64,000 nt of DNA from Anaerolineaceae bacterium (GCA_028714615.1 JAQTMA010000001.1:20132-84131), one strand, 5' to 3'; positions 15,598 through 22,668 are shown, counted from the stretch's first letter. A program made the numbers and translations. The notes: a model not told the origin generated them from the letters alone.

Positions 15598-15747
15598 TTA
15601 TACCATCACCGTCTGTTGCAGCTTGGTCAGCGCCTGCTCGAGCTGCTTGACCCGGACCGGATTGGCGCCCTCCGTGACGTACTCTATCGCCAGGGCCCAG
15701 CGCAGCTGCTGCTCCGTGGCTTGAGCCAGGGTCCATTGGAAGACCAC
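15598..15747 (-). CDS. Possible 49-aa small ORF overlapping the ParB-like gene end
   Basis: GTG at 15747, starting MVFQWTLAQATEQQLRWALA and ending LEQALTKLQQTVMV. It reads as a plausible helical protein, whereas the overlapping ParB-like frame ends in low-quality residues (SSNGPWLKPRSSSCAGPWR). Either a real overlapping gene or the true C-terminus reached by a frameshift at about 15748-15810. No good ribosome site. Confidence 0.35.
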   Translation of the reverse strand: MVFQWTLAQATEQQLRWALAIEYVTEGANPVRVKQLEQALTKLQQTVMV

Positions 15748-17591
15748 GGATCCAGCGGAGGGATGGAGCAAATCGCAGACAGGGCGTGGCGGGTATCAGC
15801 GACCAGCGTGGCAAAGGACTGCCAACCCGGACCGGTACGCGGTTCGCTCTCCAAATCAGAGATCAGGCGCTCCAACTGGCTGATCTGCTCGTCGATCCCG
15901 GCCTCTTGCGGGGCGCAGCCGGCCGTGGAGCGGATCCACTCGCGCAGATCGCCGAGTGCAACGCGGAAGACGAGCGGGATATCCTCGGAACCGGGCAAAG
16001 CTGGATCCACCTGGCCCAGGGGTTGGGCGTGGGGGAAGCGGGTAGAAAGATCGGCCTCGCCCTCCGGTTCGGGCTCAGCGAAGACTTCCCCAAGCGACTT
16101 TGCCGGCCTGGTATTCGGCTCCTGCTTCAGACCGACAGATTTCAGCCGATCGGAGACATGCTTGCGGGCTTTGTCGACATCGGAGCCGTACCAGTTAAAG
16201 CGGATCAGCTTCGCGGCGATGAGCTCGAAGAACTCCGATTGGCCCTTACCCCTCGGGTCAAAGCTCGAGTCCATGGCTTTGGCCACCAGCGCCCAGGCGC
16301 GCGGATCCAAACGCTCGAAGGCGGCCTGCAGCACGGCCTGACCGCGGTCGAAGATAGACTTGATCTCAGCTTCCGCCTGTGCACAGGCCTGCTGCTCCTC
16401 TTCCGTGCGCCGGTTATTCAGATACGACCGGCAGGCGCAGAGGTGATCCTTGCCGTGATGGCAGATGATGCCGATGCCCTTACAGCCTTCCACCGGATTG
16501 AAGATATAGCTGCTATCCACACCTCGATAGGACACACGTAGGTTGGAGCAGCCGTTGGCTTTGGCGTGCTCGAGCTCACTTTTTCCAAGGGACGCCTCGA
16601 TTTCGCCCCAGGCGGGATCATCGATCGAAGGCAATCCGGTCAGTGCGCTGGCTTTGACCAGAGCCTGGCGAATGCCCTCCACCTGTTTGAGGTTGTAACA
16701 AGCCTCGATCGGGCAGCGGTGCTGCTTGCCGTGGGTGACCATCTTCGCGCAGTTGGCGCACACCGGTTCAATTACCCCGGGGAGATCGTAGGCATTCCCT
16801 TCCCAGAACATAGCCTTATCGATGGGTTTGGAGTTGGCCTCGATCAAGCTGTCGACCTTGCCGCGGATCTGGTCGCTGGTCAGCAAGGAGAGCTGTTCGA
16901 CCAGGACGGTGGGCTTCACTGCGTTGTATGTGGTTGATTTCTCGGCATGCTCGAGGAGCTCCGCCGGCAGCTCAACCACTGGGAGGTATGCCAGCGCCTG
17001 GCGCTCGGTCAGCTCGGCGTTCTGCAGTTCTTCGGGCAGTTTGAGCAGGCGCAGCTTGTTGGCCACAGTCGAGCGGCCCAGATTCAACTTTTCGGCGACG
17101 ACTTCCTGGGTCCAGTGAAACAGTTCCATCCGCTGCCGGATCGCCTGGGCTTCCTCGAGCGGAGACAGGTCCTTGCGCTGGTAGTTCTCGGTCCAGGCCA
17201 TAATGGCCATATCCTCGTCGCTGAGCGTGCGGATCTCGATCGGCATGGCAGCCCAACTACCGGCCAGGTTGGAGTAGGATTTGACATCGTTGAGCCAGCG
17301 GTATGCGGCCAGGCGATTGTGACCGAACGCGATCTGCACCGCCGATCCGGGCATCAGTTCGAGCGCCGCCAGCGGATCCGCGGCACAGTCAGGCTCCGCC
17401 GGTTGGCCGTTGATCACCAGGCGCCCGAGCGGCGTCTGCAGAAGGCCGCGCGTGCCGATATTCTTGGCGAGCTCGGCGACGTACTCGGGATCCTCGCTGG
17501 TGCGTGTTTGGAAGGGATTGGCTTCGATCTTCGCCAGGGGAATGAGGACACAGTACCTGCGGTCCTGTGCAGGTGAGCGGGCTTCAGGCAT
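15684..17591 (-). CDS. ParB/RepB-like DNA-binding protein with Cys-rich C-terminal half
   Basis: 635 aa from ATG 17591 (GAGAGG upstream). N-terminal ParB/Srx-like domain: IPLAKIEANPFQTR, ENYQRKDLSPLEEAQAI, and box FGHNRLAAYRWL. HTH follows: FHWTQEVVAEKLNLGRSTVA. The remaining ~430 aa include zinc-type clusters (VCANCAKMVTHGKQHRC; CHHGKDHLCACRS) and an acidic linker. Far longer than plasmid ParB (~300 aa). No ParA is seen, so a partition role is unlikely; a regulator or nuclease role is more likely. The C-terminal ~25 residues look out of frame. Confidence 0.75.
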   Translation of the reverse strand: MPEARSPAQDRRYCVLIPLAKIEANPFQTRTSEDPEYVAELAKNIGTRGLLQTPLGRLVINGQPAEPDCAADPLAALELMPGSAVQIAFGHNRLAAYRWLNDVKSYSNLAGSWAAMPIEIRTLSDEDMAIMAWTENYQRKDLSPLEEAQAIRQRMELFHWTQEVVAEKLNLGRSTVANKLRLLKLPEELQNAELTERQALAYLPVVELPAELLEHAEKSTTYNAVKPTVLVEQLSLLTSDQIRGKVDSLIEANSKPIDKAMFWEGNAYDLPGVIEPVCANCAKMVTHGKQHRCPIEACYNLKQVEGIRQALVKASALTGLPSIDDPAWGEIEASLGKSELEHAKANGCSNLRVSYRGVDSSYIFNPVEGCKGIGIICHHGKDHLCACRSYLNNRRTEEEQQACAQAEAEIKSIFDRGQAVLQAAFERLDPRAWALVAKAMDSSFDPRGKGQSEFFELIAAKLIRFNWYGSDVDKARKHVSDRLKSVGLKQEPNTRPAKSLGEVFAEPEPEGEADLSTRFPHAQPLGQVDPALPGSEDIPLVFRVALGDLREWIRSTAGCAPQEAGIDEQISQLERLISDLESEPRTGPGWQSFATLVADTRHALSAICSIPPLDPWSSNGPWLKPRSSSCAGPWR

Positions 17592-17595
17592 GGGG

Positions 17596-18396
17596 TTATT
17601 CCTCTCCATCCGGTCCGGCATTGCGTTTACCGTGTTCCTTGCGCCATTTCTCGGCAGTTTCGCGAACCGCGGCCTTACGGCATTCCGGTTTCATGCAGAA
17701 GCACTGATCCTTGCGCCGGCGGATGAACATAAATCCGCAGTTGGGGCAGCGGGCAGAATGCTTGTCCCCGGCCGCCACCAAGCCGTGTGTATTTGTATCC
17801 TCCTCATGGTTCTGGCAGGGCAGCACGATCGGGGTCGAGTAATCGGTCAAAATGGGTGTCTCCTGGACTGCATCGGCGCTCGGTGGGATGGGTTCCGGCG
17901 TCGGAACGGGTGCGCTGATGGTTGTCTCTTCGGTCTTCTCTGTCTCAACCAGCTTGCCATGGTCCCGGTTCCACGCGACAATCGCCTCATAGCGCCTAGG
18001 GTAGGTGCTGCTCGTCTGAGCTCCGCAATACAGGCAGTCCACCGACCAGCAGTCGCCGTCCAGGTGATGCACCTCGGGCTGCTGCCCACATTTCCGGCAG
18101 GGCAGCACCAGGACCAGCGGCAGCATATACTGCCGGGTGTCAAACTCACGGTCGAGATGGTTGCGCAGTTCCGCGATCGGGTCAGCGCGGTCCTCGAGCA
18201 CCAGCGCTCGAAGCGCCTGGGTCAAGCGCTGGTCGGCCGTCCGCACGGTTAGCCGGATCTGCACCTGGAGCGCGTACGCCGGCTCCGCCAGCTGCAGGTA
18301 ACTCGCCAGCGCCGGCAGCACCTGGTCGTGGATGCGGTCTGCCTGCGCCACGCTGCAGGTGATGGTCGTTTCAAATGCAGTTTCGTTCCCGTTCAT
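17596..18396 (-). CDS. Zinc-ribbon protein with Lar-like (restriction alleviation) domain
   Basis: 266 aa. ATG 18396 overlaps the previous stop, with AGGGAGGG upstream. N-terminal ~115 aa helical. Then LPCRKCGQQPEVHHLDGD, VDCLYCGAQTSS and YEAIVAWNR, which reproduce the Lar family pattern (CxxCG...W.V.C..CG...EAI.AWN). After a Pro-rich linker, a C-terminal cluster RCPNCGFMFIRRRKDQCFC follows. Lar proteins ease type I restriction of incoming DNA; the same zinc ribbon also occurs in proteins of unknown role. Confidence 0.65.
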   Translation of the reverse strand: MNGNETAFETTITCSVAQADRIHDQVLPALASYLQLAEPAYALQVQIRLTVRTADQRLTQALRALVLEDRADPIAELRNHLDREFDTRQYMLPLVLVLPCRKCGQQPEVHHLDGDCWSVDCLYCGAQTSSTYPRRYEAIVAWNRDHGKLVETEKTEETTISAPVPTPEPIPPSADAVQETPILTDYSTPIVLPCQNHEEDTNTHGLVAAGDKHSARCPNCGFMFIRRRKDQCFCMKPECRKAAVRETAEKWRKEHGKRNAGPDGEE

Positions 18397-18686
18397 TTTT
18401 CTCCCTCCCTGAATGCCATTTCCAATGGTTTCGATAGGTTCTGCTGCGCCAGCCTCAGCATGCGCTGCCACCAATCCCGATCCCGCAGCGCACCGCAGAT
18501 CGGGCAGTAGGCTGGCAGCAAGCGCAGGTGCAGTCGGGAAGCGCAGGCCTGGCATTTGCAAGTCTCTTCCAGGATGAGGTTGTCCACGGCCTGCATCGCA
18601 GGGACCTCAGCCGGCAGCTCGAAGCGCTCCACCACGTCCCCCACCGGGGTGCCGGGTTTTGTGAATTCAAACGTGATCCAATTCAT
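18393..18686 (-). CDS. Small zinc-finger protein (97 aa)
   Basis: Four cysteines in CKCQACASRLHLRLLPAYCPICG suggest one zinc site; the N-terminal half is strand-rich (MNWITFEFTKPGTPVGDVV). Coupled to both neighbours by ATGA overlaps inside the replication operon. No family recognised. Confidence 0.65.
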   Translation of the reverse strand: MNWITFEFTKPGTPVGDVVERFELPAEVPAMQAVDNLILEETCKCQACASRLHLRLLPAYCPICGALRDRDWWQRMLRLAQQNLSKPLEMAFREGEK

Positions 18687-19186
18687 ACGGCCACCTCCAT
18701 GGTGAGCTTACTTTGGATCGAGGCCAGCAGCGCCGGGTGTAGATCCGACCCGGATCGGTCTCGGTACAGTTTGGTGACGTAATCCGCTCCATAGGGCATG
18801 TCGGCGATCAGGTATTCGCGGGCTAGAAGCTCCCAATCAGCCTGGTCAAGCACCGCTTCTCGGTAAAATCTATCCATGAGGTTTAGACGGCGCTCTACCA
18901 GATAAGCTTGCACCTTCATCGGGTTTGGCTGGGTGAAATCACCTACCTGGTATGCCTTCCCGTGTTGCTGGCATTCGACGGCAGCCCGGCGTAGCTCGTA
19001 CACGGATGGAAAGAATTCCATATTGGCCGCCACTTGCACCACCGCCTGCTTTAGGGTCTCGAGCGGGATATCCGCTAGGAGCCCTGCGTAGGATTTCAAC
19101 CGGCGGGTGCTCATGTCGGCGTCCATGCGGTGGTTGGGGTAGATGTCCCACAATTGCTTCAAAACCGTAAAGATGTTTTCTTGCAT
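18683..19186 (-). CDS. Helicase-loader-like protein (G39P/G40P-loader type)
   Basis: 167 aa. The N-terminal ~70 residues (FTVLKQLWDIYPNHRMDADM, YAGLLADIPLETLKQAVVQ, FFPSVYELRRAA) match the helical domain of SPP1 gp39-type loaders, which bring the replicative helicase to the origin and block it until loaded. The gene is directly downstream of the iteron-bearing initiator, as in SPP1 and lambda O/P pairs. No helicase gene is present, so the host DnaB is the likely partner. Confidence 0.65.
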   Translation of the reverse strand: MQENIFTVLKQLWDIYPNHRMDADMSTRRLKSYAGLLADIPLETLKQAVVQVAANMEFFPSVYELRRAAVECQQHGKAYQVGDFTQPNPMKVQAYLVERRLNLMDRFYREAVLDQADWELLAREYLIADMPYGADYVTKLYRDRSGSDLHPALLASIQSKLTMEVAV

Positions 19187-19197
19187 ACTCCCTCCTG

Positions 19198-20013
19198 TCA
19201 GGTCAACCCGGCTTCTTGCGATAGCTTCATGGCGATATCGTCGATCGTCTCCGCCCTCGGCCGGTTGGGCGGATGCTCCAGCACCTGGATAGTCTTGGGG
19301 ATCCCCACCAGTGTGGGAAATTCGCGCTTATCCCGACCTAGCCAGTGGTCGGTCCACCAGGACCCGTTTTGGCCATAAACCGCCCGGATACGCGCCCCCG
19401 TGTAGCCGCGGTTGAACAGCTTCACTGCCATGCGCCGGCATTCGGCTGCATTCAGGTCGTAGTCCAGGTGACAGACCTCTGCCAGCGCCAGCCCCAAATC
19501 CTCAATCGGCACCGACGAGCAGCGTGGGGGTGCCCCTTTGCGTTTCAATGATGGTTCTTTATTAAGGTTCTTTAAAGGATTGGGTGAACCCTGGCTCACT
19601 ACCCTGGTGGTCTCTGGCTCACTACCCCTGGTGAGCCCTGGTTCACTACCTGGTGAAGCCTGGTTCACTAGGGGTGGTGAATCCTGGTTCACTACCCCCG
19701 GGGTTTCCGGTTCGTTCTCTTCGGATTGGAAACCCAACTGGCAGGGGATATCCGTCAGGACGCGGTACAGGTTCGAGCGGTTTTTCGGGCCTACCCTGCG
19801 CACGGTTTTATGAATCGCACCCTGGGACTCAAGTTCTTGCAGTATGTCGATGACGTAGCGCCGGCCCAGGTTCGCCTTGGTGGCCAGTGTGGAGATGCTC
19901 GGCCAGGCAATGCCCTCATCGTTGGCAGCATCGGCGATCGCCAGCAACACCAGCCGGTGGCTCCCCGTGGTCGGACTGTGCTCCCAAACCCAGGACATGA
20001 CGCGAATACTCAT
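19198..20013 (-). CDS. Replication initiator (winged-helix) with embedded origin
   Basis: 271 aa. The N-terminal ~95 residues form an HTH_36-type winged helix (LVLLAIADAANDEGIAWPSI, TLATKANLGRRYVIDILQEL). The middle (~105-145) is low-complexity NQxSP/SEP repeats encoded by iterons. The C-terminal part (ADVCHLDYDLNAAECRRMAV-like, GYTGARIRAVYGQNGSWW) resembles DnaD-like domains of phage initiators. Begins by overlapping the LexA-like gene (ATGA). Function by context: origin binding and recruitment of the downstream loader. Confidence 0.75.
   Translation of the reverse strand: MSIRVMSWVWEHSPTTGSHRLVLLAIADAANDEGIAWPSISTLATKANLGRRYVIDILQELESQGAIHKTVRRVGPKNRSNLYRVLTDIPCQLGFQSEENEPETPGVVNQDSPPLVNQASPGSEPGLTRGSEPETTRVVSQGSPNPLKNLNKEPSLKRKGAPPRCSSVPIEDLGLALAEVCHLDYDLNAAECRRMAVKLFNRGYTGARIRAVYGQNGSWWTDHWLGRDKREFPTLVGIPKTIQVLEHPPNRPRAETIDDIAMKLSQEAGLT
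19591..19693. repeat. Five iterons (putative replication origin)
   Basis: CTGG(C/T)TCACT occurs at 19591, 19614, 19638, 19660 and 19684, spaced 23, 24, 22 and 24 bases. The spacing breaks the codon frame, so the repeats are conserved as DNA rather than as protein. Short GGTGA(A/G) inverted elements lie between them. An origin inside the initiator gene mirrors lambda ori in gene O. Confidence 0.7.
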
Positions 20014-20264
20014 TTTGGTTGTTGACCTTTCGGCGCCACACCCACCGATCCCACCAGCACGATCGAGCGAGAACGGCTGTCCCGGCTGATCCGGCCATCC
20101 GCGATTAACTTATCGAGGTAGTACGACACCGTGCTGGTCGAAGGAATTCCGCAGACGTTTCCGATCTCCCGGCAGGAAGGCATGATTCGCTCGGTGGTCC
20201 ACTGCTGTACCAGGAATCTATAAACGTCCTCAACCTTTGGGTTATTTTTCTTTACGTTTGCCAT
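20010..20264 (-). CDS. LexA DNA-binding-domain protein lacking the protease domain
   Basis: 84 aa from ATG 20264 (GAGG upstream). The whole protein matches the LexA winged helix: VYRFLVQQWTTERIMPSCRE, REIGNVCGIPSTSTVSYYLD, KLIADGRISRDSRSRSIVLV. Full LexA (~205 aa) has a Ser/Lys autoprotease after this; here the protein ends ~15 residues later. It should therefore bind LexA-type boxes but not be cleaved on RecA activation. Its own promoter carries such a box (20313-20328). First gene of the leftward replication operon. Confidence 0.85.
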   Translation of the reverse strand: MANVKKNNPKVEDVYRFLVQQWTTERIMPSCREIGNVCGIPSTSTVSYYLDKLIADGRISRDSRSRSIVLVGSVGVAPKGQQPK

Positions 20265-20312
20265 AATCACCTCATTTTTCCTTGACTCTTTTGCCAGACT
20301 AGATCAGAATCA

Positions 20313-20337
20313 TAGAACGCTAGTTCTAATAATTATA
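20313..20337 (-). promoter_or_regulatory. Leftward early promoter with LexA-type box
   Basis: TAGAAC-GCTA-GTTCTA (20313-20328) is a perfect-arm match to the GAACnnnnGTTC box of Gram-positive LexA. A TATAAT -10 on the minus strand (20332-20337) lies directly upstream, so the box covers the start site. No good -35 is seen. Confidence 0.7.
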
Positions 20338-20363
20338 CCTGCACCGTTGGCCGGCGCTGTATG

Positions 20364-20735
20364 TTAGTGGATCTCACCCGGCGCGTTTCCAGACGGCGGA
20401 TCCACCGGGTAGGCTCGCGGTCCCTGGCGCACCACAGAAAGTATCCCGGACTGTTTGATAAGCTGGTTGCGGGTGTGGTCGAGGATCAGGTTATTGTGGT
20501 CGATGGTCGCCTGCAGCCTGTAAATCTCCGCCACTGAAATCAGGCCGGCGTCCTCAACGCCCGCGATGGTGTTTTCTGTGTGGCGCTGGCGTTTGGCGAC
20601 CGCCTCCAGCTCAGCAATGCGCTCCCCGTAAGCGCGCAGGGTTCCCCGCACGCGCGCCGCGATGTACCCGCAGAAACCAGAGGTGATGGAAATTAGAAGA
20701 AGAGCGACGATCGCAACAATGGTATCGGTGGTCAT
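20364..20735 (-). CDS. Membrane-anchored coiled-coil protein (123 aa)
   Basis: N-terminal transmembrane helix (IVAIVALLLISITSGFCGYIAA) followed by a long charged helix (LRAYGERIAELEAVAKRQRH) and a Pro-rich end. GGAGGGGG precedes the start. Topology recalls i-spanin-like or surface-exclusion proteins, but no family is recognised. Position next to the integrase and away from the late operon suggests expression outside the lytic programme. Confidence 0.65.
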   Translation of the reverse strand: MTTDTIVAIVALLLISITSGFCGYIAARVRGTLRAYGERIAELEAVAKRQRHTENTIAGVEDAGLISVAEIYRLQATIDHNNLILDHTRNQLIKQSGILSVVRQGPRAYPVDPPSGNAPGEIH

Positions 20736-20739
20736 ATGA

Positions 20740-20847
20740 CTACCCCCTCCATAGGTAATAGATGATCGTTAAGACGCAAACCGCAATCATGAATACGTGC
20801 AGACGCAACTGCCAGGTGATCAATTGCTCGGGATTTTTCATATTCAT
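20740..20847 (-). CDS. 35-aa single-pass membrane protein
   Basis: Starts MNMKNPEQLITWQLRL, one hydrophobic helix (LHVFMIAVCVLTIIYYLW), ends RG. GAAGAGG lies directly before the ATG. It is four bases upstream of the 123-aa membrane protein, so the two form a small operon, divergent from the integrase gene. Function unknown. Confidence 0.65.
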   Translation of the reverse strand: MNMKNPEQLITWQLRLHVFMIAVCVLTIIYYLWRG

Positions 20848-20894
20848 CCTCTTCGAAGCTAAAAAAATGAGACAGAAAGGGATAACGGCGGAAA

Positions 20895-21803
20895 ATGGAT
20901 TTACGAAATCAATACCTTCACTACCAATGGTGCCAAATGGACGACGTTGAAAAATTTCTTAGCCAATCGGGTTTTCTTCCTACCACAATCGAGGGATACC
21001 GGCGCCTGTTGCAGTATTTCGACGGGTTCTTGCAGTCGTATGGGATTGGCATTGAAAGGGCCGGACCGGAAGTGCTGCTGAATTTCATGGAGCGGCGCCA
21101 GTGGGGCGAAGCTGCTCGTCATAAGTGTTCTGCAGCGATTCGCTCTTACGTGCGTTGGAAGTACGGGGAGGCCCACCCGATCCTATCGCTCAAGCTGCGC
21201 CGGCCGCCCATCAAGCCGCACCGCACGTTGACCGCGGCACAGGTAAGGCTGCTGCTGGATTCCTTTGACCTGGAACGGCCGGCCGGGCTGCGCGATTATG
21301 CGATTGTGATGCTGATGGTGGAAACGGGCTTGCGCAAGGCGGAAGTAGCGCGCCTGGAGCTGGCTTACGTTAACCTGGAAGCGCGCAAGTTGGACGTGCT
21401 GGTCAAAGGCGGCCACTGGGGCAGCGGTTATTTTTCAGAGGAAACCGCAAGCTCGCTTGACGATTGGTTATCGATTCGGGGGATCTACGCGAAGCCGGAA
21501 ACGAAAGGTTTCTTCTGCGCGGTGGGCGGCCACCACGCCGGTCAGAGCCTGACTACCAACGGGGTCGGGATGATCTTCAAAACGATGAGCCGCCGGGTGG
21601 GCTTCCCGGTCTCAGCGCACGATTTGCGCCGCACCATGGCCACGCTCTTGACCCTCTCCGGCGCGCCAACCGAGGTGGTCTGCAAGGCCGGTCGCTGGCA
21701 TAATCTCGAGCAGGTGCGCACCTACACCCAGGCGGTGCAGGCCAGCGCCGTGATGAAATATCTGCCGATGCCCAATTTGAACCGCTTAGTGCATGGGGAT
21801 TGA
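20895..21803 (+). CDS. Tyrosine integrase
   Basis: 302 aa. Core-binding domain ~20-95, catalytic domain ~108-290. Catalytic residues visible: R147 (TGLRKAEVA), K171 (VKGGHW), H242/R245 (AHDLRRT), W268-H269 (GRWHN), Y277 (RTYTQ). It catalyses integration and excision at the tRNA attachment site, which begins ~37 bases after its stop. The start is uncertain: ATG 20895 or the internal ATG 20937 (MDDVEKFL). It is on the opposite strand to all neighbours. Confidence 0.92.
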   Translation: MDLRNQYLHYQWCQMDDVEKFLSQSGFLPTTIEGYRRLLQYFDGFLQSYGIGIERAGPEVLLNFMERRQWGEAARHKCSAAIRSYVRWKYGEAHPILSLKLRRPPIKPHRTLTAAQVRLLLDSFDLERPAGLRDYAIVMLMVETGLRKAEVARLELAYVNLEARKLDVLVKGGHWGSGYFSEETASSLDDWLSIRGIYAKPETKGFFCAVGGHHAGQSLTTNGVGMIFKTMSRRVGFPVSAHDLRRTMATLLTLSGAPTEVVCKAGRWHNLEQVRTYTQAVQASAVMKYLPMPNLNRLVHGD

Positions 21804-21819
21804 TAGAACATAAATTCTA
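21804..21819. promoter_or_regulatory. Degenerate LexA-type box beside the integrase stop
   Basis: TAGAAC-ATAA-ATTCTA, the same arms as the boxes at 20313 and 22149 with one changed base (GTTC to ATTC). It may be a weak repressor site near the attachment site, or chance in an AT-rich stretch. Confidence 0.35.
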
Positions 21820-21840
21820 AGAATAACCGCCAAGCGAGGG

Positions 21841-21871
21841 TTGCGGGTTCGACCCCCGTCAGCCACCCTTC
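21841..21871 (+). other. Attachment site between the two prophage copies (tRNA 3' end)
   Basis: T-arm GCGGG-TTCGACC-CCCGT, acceptor 3' strand CAGCCAC and discriminator C, then CTTC. C73 is characteristic of tRNA-His. Only the 3' portion of a tRNA is present; the integrase gene lies where the 5' half would be. The sequence is identical to 63632-63662 up to the last base, after which the two diverge. Confidence 0.8.
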
Positions 21872-22339
21872 AAAGGAAACCAAATAATACCGGTTGTAGG
21901 TTTGTTGGATATGTATGCCGATTAGCAATTGTTAATGTACAGACGCGCGGAGTACCAGCCGATCTCGGGCAAAGTGATCGAAGGTACCGATAACCAGATG
22001 TAGGCGTTGCAGCAATAAAGACTTACTTATCGCGTAAAGAAGACCCCGGGTTGGAACCGGGGAAATTCAACTAGAAAATTTTTGCAATTCGTGGAGAGAA
22101 GTTTTTCTCCTGCAACAGAAATCTTGGCGGGTCGTGACACCAATAGTATAGAACGTATGTTCTGTAAATGCAAGTGAGAAAAGGGTGATTTCGGGGGGCA
22201 ATTCATTAACTTAGTCATTCCTACCTACCATGGGTGTGGGATGAATTTCCTGGATGTCAGTAGTCTTGGCGGGCTGGTGGCAAACAGGAAGTAATGGGAA
22301 AATCTCTATTGCGAAAGCGGTAGGGATTTTTCTTTTTCC
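21872..22339. other. Non-coding attachment-site flank (468 bp)
   Basis: No convincing gene. It holds a GC hairpin (CCCCGG/CCGGGG, 22044-22062), a LexA-type box (22149-22164), a small GGAGA...TCTCC hairpin near 22092 and a GTAGGG/CCCTAC inverted repeat at the end of the repressor gene. The first ~150 bp probably include integrase arm sites, though I could not define repeats. Confidence 0.6.
22149..22164. promoter_or_regulatory. LexA-type box
   Basis: TAGAAC-GTAT-GTTCTG: perfect GAACnnnnGTTC core. Shares arms with the box at 20313-20328, suggesting the same regulator. No clear promoter elements around it. Confidence 0.6.
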
Positions 22340-22621
22340 CTACTGCTCGCCCTCACAAGGAACATAATCAACTATTTCAGCGATGGAGTTCACGCCTAAG
22401 ATTTTGCGTACTTTGTTGAGAGTTTTAGTGGAAAAATCCACCTCCCCCCGAAGGAACCGGTAGGCGGTATCTTGTCCAAGTTTCTCCAACAGGCAATAGG
22501 CAATGAATGTATTTTTGTCGATTCCTTTTTGGGCGAGCAGCTCGGGGACAAAGTTCTTGAGCCCCATAGCCGCCTCCATTGAAATTCCATCTTGCACTTG
22601 ATAATCAGCTTGATTCTCCAT
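22340..22621 (-). CDS. Xre-type helix-turn-helix repressor
   Basis: 93 aa. Residues ~20-85 contain MGLKNFVPELLAQKGIDKNT, LLEKLGQDTAYRFLRGEV and STKTLNKVRKILGV, i.e. a Cro/C1-type HTH with recognition helix around GQDTAYRF. GGAG sits seven bases before the ATG. Divergent from the early genes with a shared operator region, so it is the likely lysogeny repressor. No protease or oligomerisation domain, unlike full-length CI. Confidence 0.8.
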   Translation of the reverse strand: MENQADYQVQDGISMEAAMGLKNFVPELLAQKGIDKNTFIAYCLLEKLGQDTAYRFLRGEVDFSTKTLNKVRKILGVNSIAEIVDYVPCEGEQ

Positions 22622-22639
22622 CCGTATGCTCCTGCAGAT

Positions 22640-22668
22640 ATATTAGCATAGACAATTACGATTGTCAA
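22640..22668 (-). promoter_or_regulatory. Repressor promoter
   Basis: Minus strand TTGACA (22663-22668), 17-base spacer, TAATAT (22640-22645): near-consensus sigma-70 promoter, ~20 bases before the repressor start region. Confidence 0.8.
22651..22666. promoter_or_regulatory. Operator-like inverted repeat
   Basis: GACAAT-TACG-ATTGTC, perfect 6-bp arms, overlapping the -35 and spacer of the repressor promoter. Position suits autoregulation by the Xre-type repressor. Confidence 0.6.

Larger units (their letters stand above)
1..21871. mobile_element. Prophage copy A (right-hand 21.9 kb only)
   Basis: Integrase-proximal half of a siphophage genome, running from the tail chaperone gene (cut by the window edge) to the attachment site at 21841-21871. 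It is repeated at 41792-63662 with a constant offset of 41,791. By that offset, its left end would lie about 19.9 kb before the window. Boundaries: the right end is set by where the two copies diverge (21871/63662). Confidence 0.9.
1..21871. repeat. 21.9-kb direct repeat, unit 1
   Basis: Identical partner of 41792-63662. Divergence begins at 21872 (A) versus 63663 (C), immediately after the attachment core. The repeat is long only because the window captures 1.5 prophage units; the true period is 41,791 bp. Confidence 0.95.

Noticed and set aside
15616..17576. Rightward open frames of 200-250 codons opposite the ParB-like gene
   Set aside because: Mirror frames of a GC-rich real gene with domains on the minus strand.
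19580..19710. CRISPR-like short repeats
   Set aside because: Repeats are 10 bp with 12-14-bp degenerate spacers inside a coding gene; iterons fit better.
22320..22343. Terminator for the repressor gene (GTAGGG/CCCTAC)
   Set aside because: The loop rather than the tail is A/T-rich and the stem overlaps the stop codon; no T-run follows in the right direction.
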